DNA of 39,162 nucleotides from Muribaculaceae bacterium (GTDB taxonomy: Bacteria; Bacteroidota; Bacteroidia; Bacteroidales; Muribaculaceae), in assembly GCA_017443765.1 (NCBI GenBank), contig JAFSYB010000039.1, forward strand, positions 1 to 39,162. Direction: 5' to 3'. Both the position numbers and the translations under genes were made by a program. The first letter of the stretch is position 1; every line of letters starts with the position of its first letter. A model generated the notes under the pieces. That model made no database searches. It had not been told where the DNA came from and saw nothing but the letters and a program-made list of their open reading frames with translations. Below, piece after piece: positions 1-10,073 of the stretch.

Positions 1-1
1 C

Positions 2-1135
2 TTCAGCTTCACCACGATGCTGGGTGCCACATCAAGTGACTGGGATATTATCCGTCCCTATCGTTTCGGTGCCACGTTCAACGACTTCAGCGTTGAGGAT
101 CTGCTGGGCGAGGCCATCGCCTGCGGCGAGTACGGCGAGAGTGCCGACAACGCCTTCCTGATTGTCAAGGGCGGCAACTACAAGATCACCTTGATTCTGG
201 AAGAGGACAACCGTTTGGTGATGATTGAGCGCGAGGAAGAGGATCCCGAGGTGCCCCCCACACCGGGCGGCATCTTCATCCTGGGTCAGGTGAACGGCCA
301 CGGCTGGGAGCCCAGCCAGGGTGTGGCTATGGACTCGATTGCCCAGAACATCTTCACCGCCACGGTGAACGTGACCGACAGCGCTGCCTACTTTGGCTTC
401 ACGCACGCTCTGGCCACCACGCTCGGCAACTGGGCAAGCATCGCTCCCTACCGCTTTGCCGCTGCCGACAGTGCCATGGCTTATGTTGAGCTGGGCAAGG
501 GCATGCAACTGAGCGCCGACGGCGAGTCGAACTACTCGTTCACCATCGCCCCGGGTTACTACAACATCAAGCTCGACCTCAACGAGCGCCTGATGTTCGT
601 GGAGGAGGCTCAGAAGGAGGACGCTATGTACATCATCGGCAACGAGCCCTTCGGCAACTGGGATCCCGCCAACCCGATGAAGATGGCCAAGAACGGCAAC
701 GTGTACACCGCCGAGGCCACCATCAACGGTGATGTGTGGTTCATCTTCAGCGACGAGTTCGGCAGCTGGGATGCTGTGAACGCCCGCCGCTTCGGCCCCG
801 AGAGCGCCGACGAGGACCAGGTGATTAACCCCGATGAGGATGTCACCACCCAGCTCAGCACCGGTGGCAAGAGCTACAAGATTACTGGCAACGGCGACTA
901 TGTGATCTTCTTCGACAAGGAGAACCTCACCTTCAAGTTCGCCAGCAAGGATCAACCGGGTATGCGCGGTGACCTCACCGGCGACGAAGTTGTTGACGTC
1001 GACGACCTGAACATGCTCATCAACATCATGCTCAACAAGCACGACATGATGCCCGCTGCTGACCTGAGTGGCGACGGCATTGCCGATGTCGATGACCTGA
1101 ACATCCTGATCAACATCATGTTGGGCAAGGATTAA
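2..1135 (+). CDS. SusE/SusF-like secreted protein with C-terminal dockerin-like repeats (5' partial)
   Basis: The frame is open to the left edge of the window, so the N-terminus and signal peptide are missing. About 377 residues are visible. They contain three related beta-sandwich units (residues ~1-80, ~85-200 and ~205-320), each with a pattern such as FILGQVNGHGW / YIIGNEPFGNW, then a Trp-rich FGS/LGNW turn and a PYRF or ARRF strand. This recalls the tandem starch-binding domains of SusE/SusF outer-membrane lipoproteins, but binding to a particular glycan is inference. The last ~55 residues are two copies of a Ca-loop motif (GDLTGDEVVDVDDLN and DLSGDGIADVDDLN), as in dockerin-like tails. 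A strong hairpin terminator follows at 1226. Confidence 0.75.
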   Translation, partial: FSFTTMLGATSSDWDIIRPYRFGATFNDFSVEDLLGEAIACGEYGESADNAFLIVKGGNYKITLILEEDNRLVMIEREEEDPEVPPTPGGIFILGQVNGHGWEPSQGVAMDSIAQNIFTATVNVTDSAAYFGFTHALATTLGNWASIAPYRFAAADSAMAYVELGKGMQLSADGESNYSFTIAPGYYNIKLDLNERLMFVEEAQKEDAMYIIGNEPFGNWDPANPMKMAKNGNVYTAEATINGDVWFIFSDEFGSWDAVNARRFGPESADEDQVINPDEDVTTQLSTGGKSYKITGNGDYVIFFDKENLTFKFASKDQPGMRGDLTGDEVVDVDDLNMLINIMLNKHDMMPAADLSGDGIADVDDLNILINIMLGKD

Positions 1136-1225
1136 TCTCCGATTGCCGCTCGGCCACGCCGCCAACATCTGTAGTCCGTAACCCGGCGACGCAGCGCACG
1201 CAGCGACAACCAACCGCAACACCAC

Positions 1226-1266
1226 AGCCGTGGGCCGCCCCCCGAGGGAGGAGCCCACGGCTTTTT
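1226..1266 (+). terminator. Rho-independent terminator of the SusE/SusF-like gene
   Basis: A perfect 10-bp stem, AGCCGTGGGC (1226-1235) with GCCCACGGCT (1253-1262), encloses a 17-nt loop and is followed by TTTT. It lies about 90 bp after the stop codon. Confidence 0.8.
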
Positions 1267-1370
1267 CACGCCCTCTCACCCACCGCCCCGGAAAAGCGGC
1301 CCAGTCAAGCCGCAGCCTCGAAGCCGAAGCAGCGCGGCGCAAACAATTTTCGCTGTAAAGCCCCAAAAAA

Positions 1371-1401
1371 TTGCGCAGGTCAGAAAAAAGCAGTAACTTT
1401 G
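1371..1401 (+). promoter_or_regulatory. Promoter of tRNA-Arg
   Basis: Bacteroidota-type promoter with TTG at 1371-1373, a 20-bp spacer and TAACTTTG at 1394-1401. It ends 17 bp before the tRNA. Positions 1383-1411 are nearly the same as the dusB promoter region (18007-18035). Confidence 0.75.
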
Positions 1402-1418
1402 CAGCCTGAAACCGCTGC

Positions 1419-1490
1419 GGACCCGTAGTTCAATGGATAGAATAAAGGATTCCGGTTCCTTCGATTGGGGTTCGACTCCCCACGGGTTCA
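1419..1490 (+). tRNA. tRNA-Arg (anticodon CCG)
   Basis: A full cloverleaf can be drawn. The acceptor stem is GGACCCG with CGGGTTC (one G-U pair). The anticodon stem AAGGA/TCCTT encloses the loop TTCCGGT, giving anticodon CCG, which reads CGG (Arg). The T-arm TGGGG/CCCCA encloses TTCGACT. The discriminator base is A at 1490, and CCA is not encoded. Confidence 0.95.
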
Positions 1491-1497
1491 CTGATAG

Positions 1498-1534
1498 AAA
1501 CACCTATCGTTTGGCTATCAATCGGTTGGTGTTT
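1498..1534 (+). terminator. Possible terminator after tRNA-Arg
   Basis: AAACACC (1498-1504) can pair with GGTGTTT (1528-1534), followed by a T-rich run. The stem is short and the loop is long, so the call is tentative. Confidence 0.45.
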
Positions 1535-2304
1535 TTTGTTGTATTGTATGCTTTGGGTGGCTTTTGGCACACTTTTCAGGTGGGTTCTTTACAAGAACAA
1601 GTCGTCCAGTGTGATTTGCCAGTTGACACCTTTGGCGTGTTCGTTGGGCTTTACACCTTGGGTTGTCACCATCACCAACAGGATTGAATGTGTTTTCGTA
1701 TGCTGCTTGCTATTGAGGAGAGCATAGATTTCAGGCTCTGTAACGTTTTTGTGTGGGTAATTCATTCACAATGCGAATTGCACGAATTAGGCGAATATAA
1801 GGGATACCTGCAAAAACCTGTGTTTGAAATCTTGAGCAGGCTGACCGATCGCCTGTCGGCGATAACCATTGTGAAAACCCCGCCATGACAGGAGCGCAGC
1901 GACTGAATGGTGGGGATGCGGACAAGGTGTGGCGGTGTTCCTCGGCGAGGAACACCACGCTGCCGGCAACGCTACGGATGATAATAGCCGAATTGGGCCC
2001 TATCGCAAAAACTTCGCAGCCCAACCTCGGCACTTTGGGTGCGATGATGGGTTTATAGAACCCACCTTGAATCAATTGATAGCGCAAAGACATGAAAAAT
2101 TATAGATGTGGTTGCAACGCTACAACCTTTTTAGCGATTTCATTGACAAATAGGGCACTCCATTTCGCAATGGAATGTCCTATAGTAAAAATTTTTGACC
2201 TATGGCTCATTTTGCAGGATGGAACATCGCTTAAACACCGATTCCCACGGGTGTTTTGAGCAATTCAAACATTTCAGACCATAAATCGACCTTTGAAAAC
2301 GCTC
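1535..2304. other. Gene-poor stretch with repeat fragment and hairpins
   Basis: No convincing gene is seen on either strand. It contains a 65-bp partial copy of a dispersed repeat (1736-1800), a strong hairpin with 14 of 15 paired positions including one G-U (2150-2183, loop TCGC), and one copy of an IS-end-like sequence (2201-2220). The minus-strand reading frame 2093-1731 runs across the repeat and is not supported as a gene. Confidence 0.5.
1736..1800 (+). repeat. Dispersed repeat, partial copy A
   Basis: Shares CTCTGTAACG, then TGCGAATTGCACGAAT, then GGCGAAT with the longer copies at 9005-9177 and 21095-21268. Similarity stops near 1800, so this is a truncated or diverged copy. Confidence 0.75.
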
Positions 2305-2727
2305 TATAGCTCATTTTGCAGGACAGGACAGATTCACTTATCAACGTGAGGACTGCAAGGGGATGCCCAACACGAACAACAAGATAGAAAGCACGTTTAC
2401 TGACCTGAAGAAGAACCTGAACAACCATAGCGGGTTGACGACGGAGAACCGCAAGCGGTTCATTAATGGGTTTTTCTTGGCATTGGCAGAATCTCTTGGA
2501 ATAAAAAAGCAGGAGCCACGTGGATAGAGCCCCCTGCCATTCCTTTCGATCTGCGCAGCCCTATTCCTCATGGAGTTGCTCCCCAGCAGAGCTCCACTAT
2601 GCTTCAGGCTGCGATGCAAAGATAATAATTGGCAATGAAACGGCTATGAGGAATTGACGAAATGTCATCCTGCAATTTGAGCTATTGAATACCTACTACG
2701 TGAAATCATCCTGCAAAATGAGCTATA
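2201..2727. mobile_element. Decayed insertion sequence with nested terminal repeats
   Basis: A ~20-bp sequence ending GCTCATTTTGCAGGA occurs directly repeated on the left (2201-2220 and 2305-2324) and inverted on the right (2665-2685 and 2708-2727). The inner-left and outer-right copies match at 19 of 20 positions. Between them lies only the C-terminal end of a transposase. The arrangement suggests IS remnants, perhaps one element inserted into or beside another. The family was not identified. Confidence 0.6.
2327..2527 (+). pseudogene. Transposase C-terminal remnant
   Basis: About 66 residues are readable in one frame, ending at TAG 2525-2527. They include MPNTNNKIESTFTDLK, HSGLTTENRKR and FINGFFLALAESLG. 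The pattern N-x-TNNKIE-x-TF-x-LK-x(4)-N-x-HSG-(L/M) followed by a basic helix is typical of the C-terminal end of DDE transposases in Bacteroidales. The catalytic core is absent, so the copy cannot be active. Confidence 0.65.
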
Positions 2728-2758
2728 CGCCAAATTTTTTTGCCGCTCAACAACCGAG

Positions 2759-2793
2759 AAAGCCCGGCCACCTTGCGGGGTGGCCAGGCTTTT
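2759..2793. terminator. Hairpin terminator downstream of the LRR gene
   Basis: AAAGCC-C-GGCCACC pairs with GGTGGCC-A-GGCTTT around the loop TTGCGG (one mismatch). It lies just beyond the stop codon of the minus-strand LRR gene. The minus-strand exit is GGGCTTTCTC, a weak T-tract. Confidence 0.65.
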
Positions 2794-2820
2794 GGGTTCC
2801 TGTGCTTTGGGGCTACAGGG

Positions 2821-4737
2821 TTATTGGTTGAGAATCATGTTGATGATTTCGTTCACATCCGAGATGTCGGTCTCGCCGTCGCCATTCACATCGGGGTTGC
2901 CGGCAAGCTGGTCGAGGGTGGTGCTCTCGAGAATGAGGTTGATGATGGCATTCACGTCCTCCACGTCGACTGCGCCGTCGCCGGTGAGGTCGCCCGGCAC
3001 GCCGGGTTCCTCCACGTCAATCTCCTCGATGTTCTGGAATTTGCCCCAGTACTCATCGGCCTGGTAGGCGTCCTTGCTGCCGCGCGGCACGCGCAGGGTG
3101 GCAGCCTCGTAGACGCCATCGACAAACACGCCACCTGCGGGCGGCACGCGGTTGAGCGAGGTGACCTCGGTGATGGCCGAGCAGCTGTAGAACACATTGC
3201 CTTCGATGGTTTCGACGGTGTTGCTCAGGGTGACTTTAGCCAGCTGGGTGCACTGCATGAATGCTGCAAACTCCAGTTTCTTCAGTCCGGGTTGTGTTTC
3301 CAGCTCGGTGATGGGCAGTCGTCGGCAGGCTTGCTGGCCCACCGAGGTGACGCCGGCAGGAATGGCGAGCGTGACGGTCAGGGCGCCGGGAACGGCCACC
3401 AAGCAAGTGAAGTCGCTGTTGTAGAGCCAGCCATCGCGCACGGCAAAGTGGGTGTTCGCGGGGTCGATTTGGATTTCGTTCAGCGCCGTGGTGCCCACGG
3501 TGATGCCCGGGCCGATTTCCTCCACGCCAGCGGGGATGGTGAGCGACTGAAGGCTGGTGCACAGATAGAAGGTGGTGCCTTCCATCACCCGCAGACTTGC
3601 GGGCAAGGTGATGCCCTGGAGCGAGCTGCAACCGTAGAACACGCCGCCGCCCAGGTAATCAAGCTGGTTGTTCGCGCAGGTGACCGAGCTCAAGTTGACG
3701 TTGTTCAGGAACGCCTGGCTTCCCACATACTTCACATTGTTCAGGTCGATGGCGGTGAGGTCGCTGCCGTAGAACGCGCTGTATTCGATGGTGTCGAGAC
3801 GCTCGGGCAGGGTGATGCGGTGCAGGTCGGTGTTGTTCATGAAACTGCGGTCGCCGATGTTGACAAGCGTGCTTGGCAGATTGACGGTGGTAAGGCCACA
3901 GTTGGCAAACGAGTTGACGCCGGTGTGTACCATGCCCTCGGGCAGGGTGAGCGTTTTGAGTGCCGCCAGATCGAAGAACGCACTGTGTCCCACCGTCTGC
4001 ATGCCTGTGGGCAGGCTCAGGCTGGTCACCTGCTCGCAGCCCATGAAAGCGCGGTTGGCGACCTTGGTGTTGCCCCCCTGGATGGTGATGGACTTGAGCT
4101 TCGGGCACTCCTGGAAAGCCGACACGCCGATTTCCTTTATCGTGGCCGGGATGGTGATGCTCGTCAGCGTGGGGTTCCCGGTAAATGCGTAGGGGGCGAT
4201 GGTTTCATATCCCTCGGGGAGGGTGAGGTTGGCCGAGCCCCACTTGTCGCTCGTGGGGCGACCGGGGAAGGCGATGATCATATTTTTCTCCTTGTTGGTG
4301 AGCACGCCTGCGTCGTGGGTGAAATAGGTGGTTGAGTAGCAGATGATGGCCTGGAGGCTGTTGGCGTAGAAGGCGCCGAAGTCCACACTTTGCAGGTCGC
4401 CGCGAATGCGCACGCTGCTGCCCGTGAGCTCCTCAAAGGCAAACATTTGCAGGTAAACCACACTGGCGGGCAGGTCGAGCACGCCGGGAATCTCGCACTT
4501 TTGGAACGCCTCCATGCCGATGGTGTTCACCGTGTAGGTCACGCCGTTGTCAGTCACAGTCTCGGGTACCATGACGTTGGTGAGCGACGACTTGCCCTTG
4601 GTGAGCGTAACGGTCTTCGCGGTTTCGTTGTTCACCTCGTACGACATCCCGTCCACGTCGAATGCCTGTGCCGGCATCCACGCCAGCAGTGCTGCAGCCA
4701 CGGCCGCCGCACACTTGAAAATGTAGTTCTTTCTCAT
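2821..4737 (-). CDS. BspA-like leucine-rich repeat surface protein with dockerin-like tail
   Basis: 638 residues. The N-terminus has a clear signal peptide (about residues 1-25, ending MPAQA), so export is expected. Residues ~60-530 are a run of LRR_5/BspA-type repeats of ~23 residues, with the signature L-x-x-I-x-(I/L)-P-x-x-(V/L)-x-x-I-G-x-x-A-F-x-x-C. Two further repeats of a Ca-loop motif (GDLTGDGAVDVEDVN and PDVNGDGETDISDVN) form the last ~55 residues. BspA-family proteins bind host or bacterial surfaces, but the ligand cannot be read from sequence. It has its own upstream promoter, is transcribed alone, and faces the transposon scar. Confidence 0.9.
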   Translation of the reverse strand: MRKNYIFKCAAAVAAALLAWMPAQAFDVDGMSYEVNNETAKTVTLTKGKSSLTNVMVPETVTDNGVTYTVNTIGMEAFQKCEIPGVLDLPASVVYLQMFAFEELTGSSVRIRGDLQSVDFGAFYANSLQAIICYSTTYFTHDAGVLTNKEKNMIIAFPGRPTSDKWGSANLTLPEGYETIAPYAFTGNPTLTSITIPATIKEIGVSAFQECPKLKSITIQGGNTKVANRAFMGCEQVTSLSLPTGMQTVGHSAFFDLAALKTLTLPEGMVHTGVNSFANCGLTTVNLPSTLVNIGDRSFMNNTDLHRITLPERLDTIEYSAFYGSDLTAIDLNNVKYVGSQAFLNNVNLSSVTCANNQLDYLGGGVFYGCSSLQGITLPASLRVMEGTTFYLCTSLQSLTIPAGVEEIGPGITVGTTALNEIQIDPANTHFAVRDGWLYNSDFTCLVAVPGALTVTLAIPAGVTSVGQQACRRLPITELETQPGLKKLEFAAFMQCTQLAKVTLSNTVETIEGNVFYSCSAITEVTSLNRVPPAGGVFVDGVYEAATLRVPRGSKDAYQADEYWGKFQNIEEIDVEEPGVPGDLTGDGAVDVEDVNAIINLILESTTLDQLAGNPDVNGDGETDISDVNEIINMILNQ

Positions 4738-4816
4738 TGGTTTTTTGGGTGGTTTAACGCCTTGCCCGGACCAGCGCCCAGGCTGGGCAGTGATTGGTAA
4801 TTCAACAATTATGGCG

Positions 4817-4847
4817 CAAAATTACTAAAAAAATCAACGCAAACAAA
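4817..4847 (-). promoter_or_regulatory. Promoter of the LRR gene
   Basis: On the minus strand, TTTG (4847-4844), a 19-bp spacer and TAATTTTG (4824-4817) match the Bacteroidota consensus. It lies 80 bp upstream of the start codon. Confidence 0.75.
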
Positions 4848-4860
4848 TATTTTTGCGACA

Positions 4861-5225
4861 ATTTGCAAGTGCGCGAGCGAGACGGTGCGTTTAAAGGTGA
4901 AGCCGCCCTGTGGCCGCCCTCAGGGACGATGTAACCGGGGATGGGCATTTTTTTAGACTATTAGACTAAAAGAACAAAAGGTTCAAAAAACTATGATATG
5001 CACATTTATGAGCCTATCGAATCGTTGGCAGCGAAATAAGATGTGTTTCCCGTCTTTAAGTCGCACATTCTTTTGCTCATTCTGTTCTTTTAGTCTAATC
5101 AACTACCCTGCACGATGCGTTACAGCGGCAGTTAAGAATTGGGAATTATCCTTAAATTCATGCGCCACTCCACAATAAAAGCACATAAGTGTCAGTTTTA
5201 TATAGCGAGCCAACTGAGTAAACAA
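4861..5225. other. Intergenic stretch with a small inverted-repeat element
   Basis: No supported gene. It contains the 140-bp inverted-repeat element at 4960-5099. No clear promoter is visible ahead of the small membrane protein gene at 5226. Confidence 0.5.
4960..5099. repeat. MITE-like element with 17-bp perfect inverted ends
   Basis: ATTAGACTAAAAGAACA (4960-4976) is exactly the reverse complement of 5083-5099. The 106-bp interior codes for nothing recognisable. The left end is preceded by a second TTAGACTA, giving a short tandem. No target-site duplication is obvious, so a non-mobile regulatory element is also possible. Confidence 0.6.
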
Positions 5226-5723
5226 ATGATACTGCAATATATCCTGTTAGTGCTGGGCGTGTTGTCGCTGCTAATCGGCGTGGTGTTGCTGTACCGCCCG
5301 TGCCGCGTGGCAGCCGCCGTGCCGGCCTGCGTGGGATTGCTGCTGCTGCACTGGAGCTACTTTATCGCGGTGCATGCGTGGTGGCTGCCGTTCTGGTGCG
5401 CCGCCACGGTGATTGTCGCCGCGCTGGTGTACTTGCAGCCTGCGGGCGAAATCGACGGGCACCGCTCGAGCAACATCTATGTGGCCTCGTCGGCCTTGGC
5501 CGGCGCCCTGCTGGGCATGGTGGCAAACACCGACTACATGGTGCTGGGCACCGTACTGGGCGCTTTTGTGGGTCAGATGGCCTACAGCCGCACGCCGCAC
5601 GGGCAGTGGCTCGCCAAGGGCGGGGGAAAGACCATGCTGCACTACTACGCCGCCAAATGCCTGCCCGTGGTGGTGGCTACCGCCATCATTGCCATTGCCA
5701 TCGAGGGGCTGCTGGTGGAGTAA
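5226..5723 (+). CDS. Small integral membrane protein, possibly DUF456-like
   Basis: 165 residues from ATG 5226 (MILQYILLVLG). This start places a hydrophobic segment at the N-terminus; the frame continues upstream to 5139 but would add a hydrophilic leader. Four or five membrane segments are visible (residues ~1-20, ~27-45, ~48-65, ~85-120 and ~145-165). The central loop is followed by a Gly-rich helix pair (GALLGMVANTD, GTVLGAFVGQM), which recalls DUF456-type small membrane proteins. The family call is tentative and the function unknown. It is followed 54 bp later by the DUF4919 gene, probably in one transcript. Confidence 0.65.
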   Translation: MILQYILLVLGVLSLLIGVVLLYRPCRVAAAVPACVGLLLLHWSYFIAVHAWWLPFWCAATVIVAALVYLQPAGEIDGHRSSNIYVASSALAGALLGMVANTDYMVLGTVLGAFVGQMAYSRTPHGQWLAKGGGKTMLHYYAAKCLPVVVATAIIAIAIEGLLVE

Positions 5724-5777
5724 CCGGTTGACCAGGCCGAAAACTTGAAAACACAGAATGAATTAATCCATTGAGCT

Positions 5778-6479
5778 ATGAAACGTACTGCCACCATACT
5801 GCTGTTGCTCATTGCCACTGTGCTGTGGGCCGGAGCCGAGAACGACCACAAGCCCACCTCGCGAAAGGTGGATTTCAACCATGTGAAAGAAGTGATTGAG
5901 AACCCCAACTCGATCTACTACTATCCCAAGCTGCTGCAATCGTTCAACAGCAACGACACCACGATGACCGTGGAGGCGTACCGCAACCTGTACTACGGCT
6001 ACACGTTCCAGGAGGATTACAACCCCTTCCGCGAGAGCGTTTACACCACCAAGGTGGAGCAGCTCTACTACAAGCAGCCGCACACGCGGGCCGAGTGCGA
6101 CAGCATCGACAAATATGCCACGCTGGCCCTGAAGGACAACATCTTCGACATGAACCAGATGCAGTTCTTTATCTTTGTACTCAAGGAGAAGAAGAAGCAC
6201 GCCCGCGTGGCCATACGCCAGTTCAGGCTCAACCGCTTAGTGGCCGCCATCATGTCGAGCGGCAAGGGCACCAAGGAGGCGCCCTGGGTGGTTATCGCGC
6301 CCGAGCATGAGTATAACATTGTGAACTTCCTGGGTTACGTGGCCGTTGACCACCGCGACGAGGGCAACGGCATCGAGTATGTGGCTGTGCAGCCCAAGGA
6401 GGGCAAGAGCACACAGGGGTTCTACTTCGACGTGCGACGAATGATGGAAGTGGCAGCAATCAAGTTCCCCGACATTTAA
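5778..6479 (+). CDS. DUF4919 domain-containing exported protein
   Basis: 233 residues. A signal peptide is seen (residues ~1-20, MKRTATILLLLIATVLWAGA), without a lipobox Cys. The mature part has the DUF4919 look: residues ~55-80 with YRNLYYGYTFQEDYNPF, then helical segments, and a C-terminal GFYFDVRRMM strand. This family is common and uncharacterised in Bacteroidota, and no catalytic residues are known. It ends at TAA 6477-6479 and is followed by a strong terminator shared with the convergent topA. Confidence 0.75.
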   Translation: MKRTATILLLLIATVLWAGAENDHKPTSRKVDFNHVKEVIENPNSIYYYPKLLQSFNSNDTTMTVEAYRNLYYGYTFQEDYNPFRESVYTTKVEQLYYKQPHTRAECDSIDKYATLALKDNIFDMNQMQFFIFVLKEKKKHARVAIRQFRLNRLVAAIMSSGKGTKEAPWVVIAPEHEYNIVNFLGYVAVDHRDEGNGIEYVAVQPKEGKSTQGFYFDVRRMMEVAAIKFPDI

Positions 6480-6545
6480 GGTGGGGCTATAAATGGCTTG
6501 AGCCGTATTGGGATTGTATAAATCAGGCTGCACTCGGCCACCTAC

Positions 6546-6566
6546 GCAATGGATAATGGCGCCCCA

Positions 6567-6581
<15 letters not shown>
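6546..6581 (+). terminator. Terminator overlapping the topA stop codon
   Basis: A perfect 14-bp stem, GCAATGGATAATGG (6546-6559) with CCATTATCCATTGC (6564-6577), has a CGCC loop and then TTTT. It can serve the DUF4919 transcript. The right arm also encodes the last codons and stop (TAA, 6569-6567) of topA on the other strand. Confidence 0.8.
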
Positions 6582-8912
<2,331 letters not shown>

Positions 8913-8945
8913 AGTCTGTTATGAAATTTTTTAGGAAATCGGCTG

Positions 8946-8976
8946 CAAAGGTAGTGCAAACCGAGCGAAGTGCAAA
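8946..8976 (-). promoter_or_regulatory. Promoter of topA
   Basis: On the minus strand, TTTG (8976-8973), a 19-bp spacer and TACCTTTG (8953-8946), 33 bp upstream of the topA start codon. Confidence 0.75.
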
Positions 8977-9004
8977 ACAAAAATTCATTTTTTTTGATTT
9001 TGGG

Positions 9005-9177
9005 CTCTGTAACGTTTTGCGTGGACATTTCATACTCAATGCGAATTGCACGAATCAGGCGAATTAAAGGCGTTGTTCCGCTTGTCTTCATCATTAGTCG
9101 TTCTGTCCCGGCGCCACACGCACCGCACCACCAAAAGGCGGTATGGCATGAAGCTTCCCATTCTATCCGTTATAGAG
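9005..9177 (+). repeat. Dispersed repeat, copy B
   Basis: About 173 bp, highly similar across its whole length to copy C (21095-21268). It includes the cores TGCGAATTGCACGAAT and GTCGTTCTGTCCCGGCGCC. Both copies lie in the same orientation and just upstream of a promoter. Function unknown. Confidence 0.85.
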
Positions 9178-9245
9178 TCCCGAAATACCCCATGTAGCGA
9201 GGCGGGCGGCGCGATTCACCCCCTTGTTAATAACTTTTCCGCGGT

Positions 9246-9262
9246 CAAGTGGCCGCCACTTG
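9246..9262. promoter_or_regulatory. Palindrome upstream of tdk
   Basis: CAAGTGG and CCACTTG flank CCG as a perfect 7-bp inverted repeat, 13 bp upstream of the -7 box. It may be an operator, but no binding protein can be named. Confidence 0.35.
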
Positions 9263-9274
9263 GTGGATTATGCC

Positions 9275-9282
9275 TAAATTTG
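9275..9282 (+). promoter_or_regulatory. -7 box of tdk
   Basis: TAAATTTG matches the Bacteroidota -7 consensus and lies 21 bp before the start codon. No -33 element is seen at the usual spacing, as that site overlaps the palindrome. Confidence 0.5.
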
Positions 9283-9303
9283 TGGCTGGAAAAAAGCAAG
9301 ACG

Positions 9304-9927
9304 ATGAACACGATTGGAAAACTCTATTTCAGATACGGCACCATGGGCAGTGCCAAGACGGCGCTGCTGCTCACGCAGGCCTACAACTTCGAGGAGCGCG
9401 GCATGGAATACCTGTGCATGAAGCCCATCATCGACGACCGCGAGAGCGAGAACGTGATACGCTCACGCATTGGCATTGAGCGCCGCTGCGAGTGGATTTA
9501 CCCCGAAATGGACCTGTATGCGCACATCAAGGAGCTATACGAGCGCACGCTGGTGGTGAAGGACTGGATACTGATTGACGAGGCGCAGTTCTTGTCGGAA
9601 AGCCAGGTCGACCAGCTGGCACGCATCGTCGATGACTACGGCTCGAATGTGGTGTGCTACGGCCTGCGCACCGACTTCCAGTCGCACCTGTTCGAGGGGA
9701 GCCGGCGGCTGATGGAGCTGGCCGACAGCGTGGAGGAAATCAAGTCGACGTGCTCGTGCGGCCGCAAAACCATCATCAACGCTCGCATCGATGCAATGGG
9801 GCAGATTGTCACCGACGGTGCCCAGGTGGAGATTGGCGGCGACGACAAGTACGTGGCGCTGTGCCGGCGCTGCTGGCGCAACCGGCGAATCGAGAGCACC
9901 AACCGAAACGCCATCAAATTTGACTGA
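9304..9927 (+). CDS. tdk: Thymidine kinase (type II)
   Basis: 207 residues. Phosphorylates thymidine to dTMP in the salvage pathway. The P-loop GTMGSAKT is at residues ~12-19 (family consensus GxMxSGKT, here Ala for Gly). The catalytic carboxylate motif IDEAQFL is at ~91-97. The zinc-binding CxC and CxxC pairs (CSCG, CRRC) lie near residues 150 and 188. The ATG at 9304 fits both family length and the -7 box; the frame stays open upstream to 9046 through a repeat. Two terminators follow. Confidence 0.93.
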   Translation: MNTIGKLYFRYGTMGSAKTALLLTQAYNFEERGMEYLCMKPIIDDRESENVIRSRIGIERRCEWIYPEMDLYAHIKELYERTLVVKDWILIDEAQFLSESQVDQLARIVDDYGSNVVCYGLRTDFQSHLFEGSRRLMELADSVEEIKSTCSCGRKTIINARIDAMGQIVTDGAQVEIGGDDKYVALCRRCWRNRRIESTNRNAIKFD

Positions 9928-9970
9928 ACCCCTGACGGAAACAGCCTCATTTCAAACAACTATAACAACC

Positions 9971-10012
9971 AAACACAACCCTCAACAACATGCATGTTGT
10001 GGTTGTGTTTTT
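9971..10012 (+). terminator. Terminator of tdk
   Basis: AAACACAACC (9971-9980) pairs with GGTTGTGTTT (10001-10010), with a second inner stem ACAACA-TGCA-TGTTGT, and is followed by Ts. Confidence 0.75.
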
Positions 10013-10017
10013 GTGTG

Positions 10018-10053
10018 AAAAAAGCTGGCGGAGATGAACCCCGCCAGCTTTTT
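10018..10053. terminator. Bidirectional terminator between tdk and the LRR gene
   Basis: GCTGGCGG pairs with CCGCCAGC around the loop AGATGAACC, flanked by A6 on one side and T5 on the other, so it can end transcripts from both strands. Confidence 0.8.
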
Positions 10054-10073
10054 GCGCTGCAAGCCCAAGGCAA

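Larger units (their letters stand above)
8977..9303. other. topA-tdk intergenic region
   Basis: Holds the full-length dispersed repeat copy B (9005-9177), a palindrome (9246-9262) and a -7 box for tdk (9275-9282). An in-frame upstream extension of tdk reads through the repeat and is not accepted as coding. Confidence 0.6.

Noticed and set aside
1731..2093. 120-codon minus-strand frame
   Set aside because: Its end runs across the dispersed repeat and no family was recognised; no promoter or conserved motif supports it.
2110..2132. GGTTG/CAACC stem followed by T5
   Set aside because: Only 5 bp of stem and no gene upstream to end.
2740..4335. Long plus-strand frame opposite the LRR gene
   Set aside because: It is antisense to a gene with signal peptide, LRRs and promoter; its composition (many His/Val/Ala) is the usual shadow of GC-rich codons.
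9046..9303. N-terminal extension of thymidine kinase
   Set aside because: It would translate a dispersed repeat; family length and the -7 box support ATG 9304.
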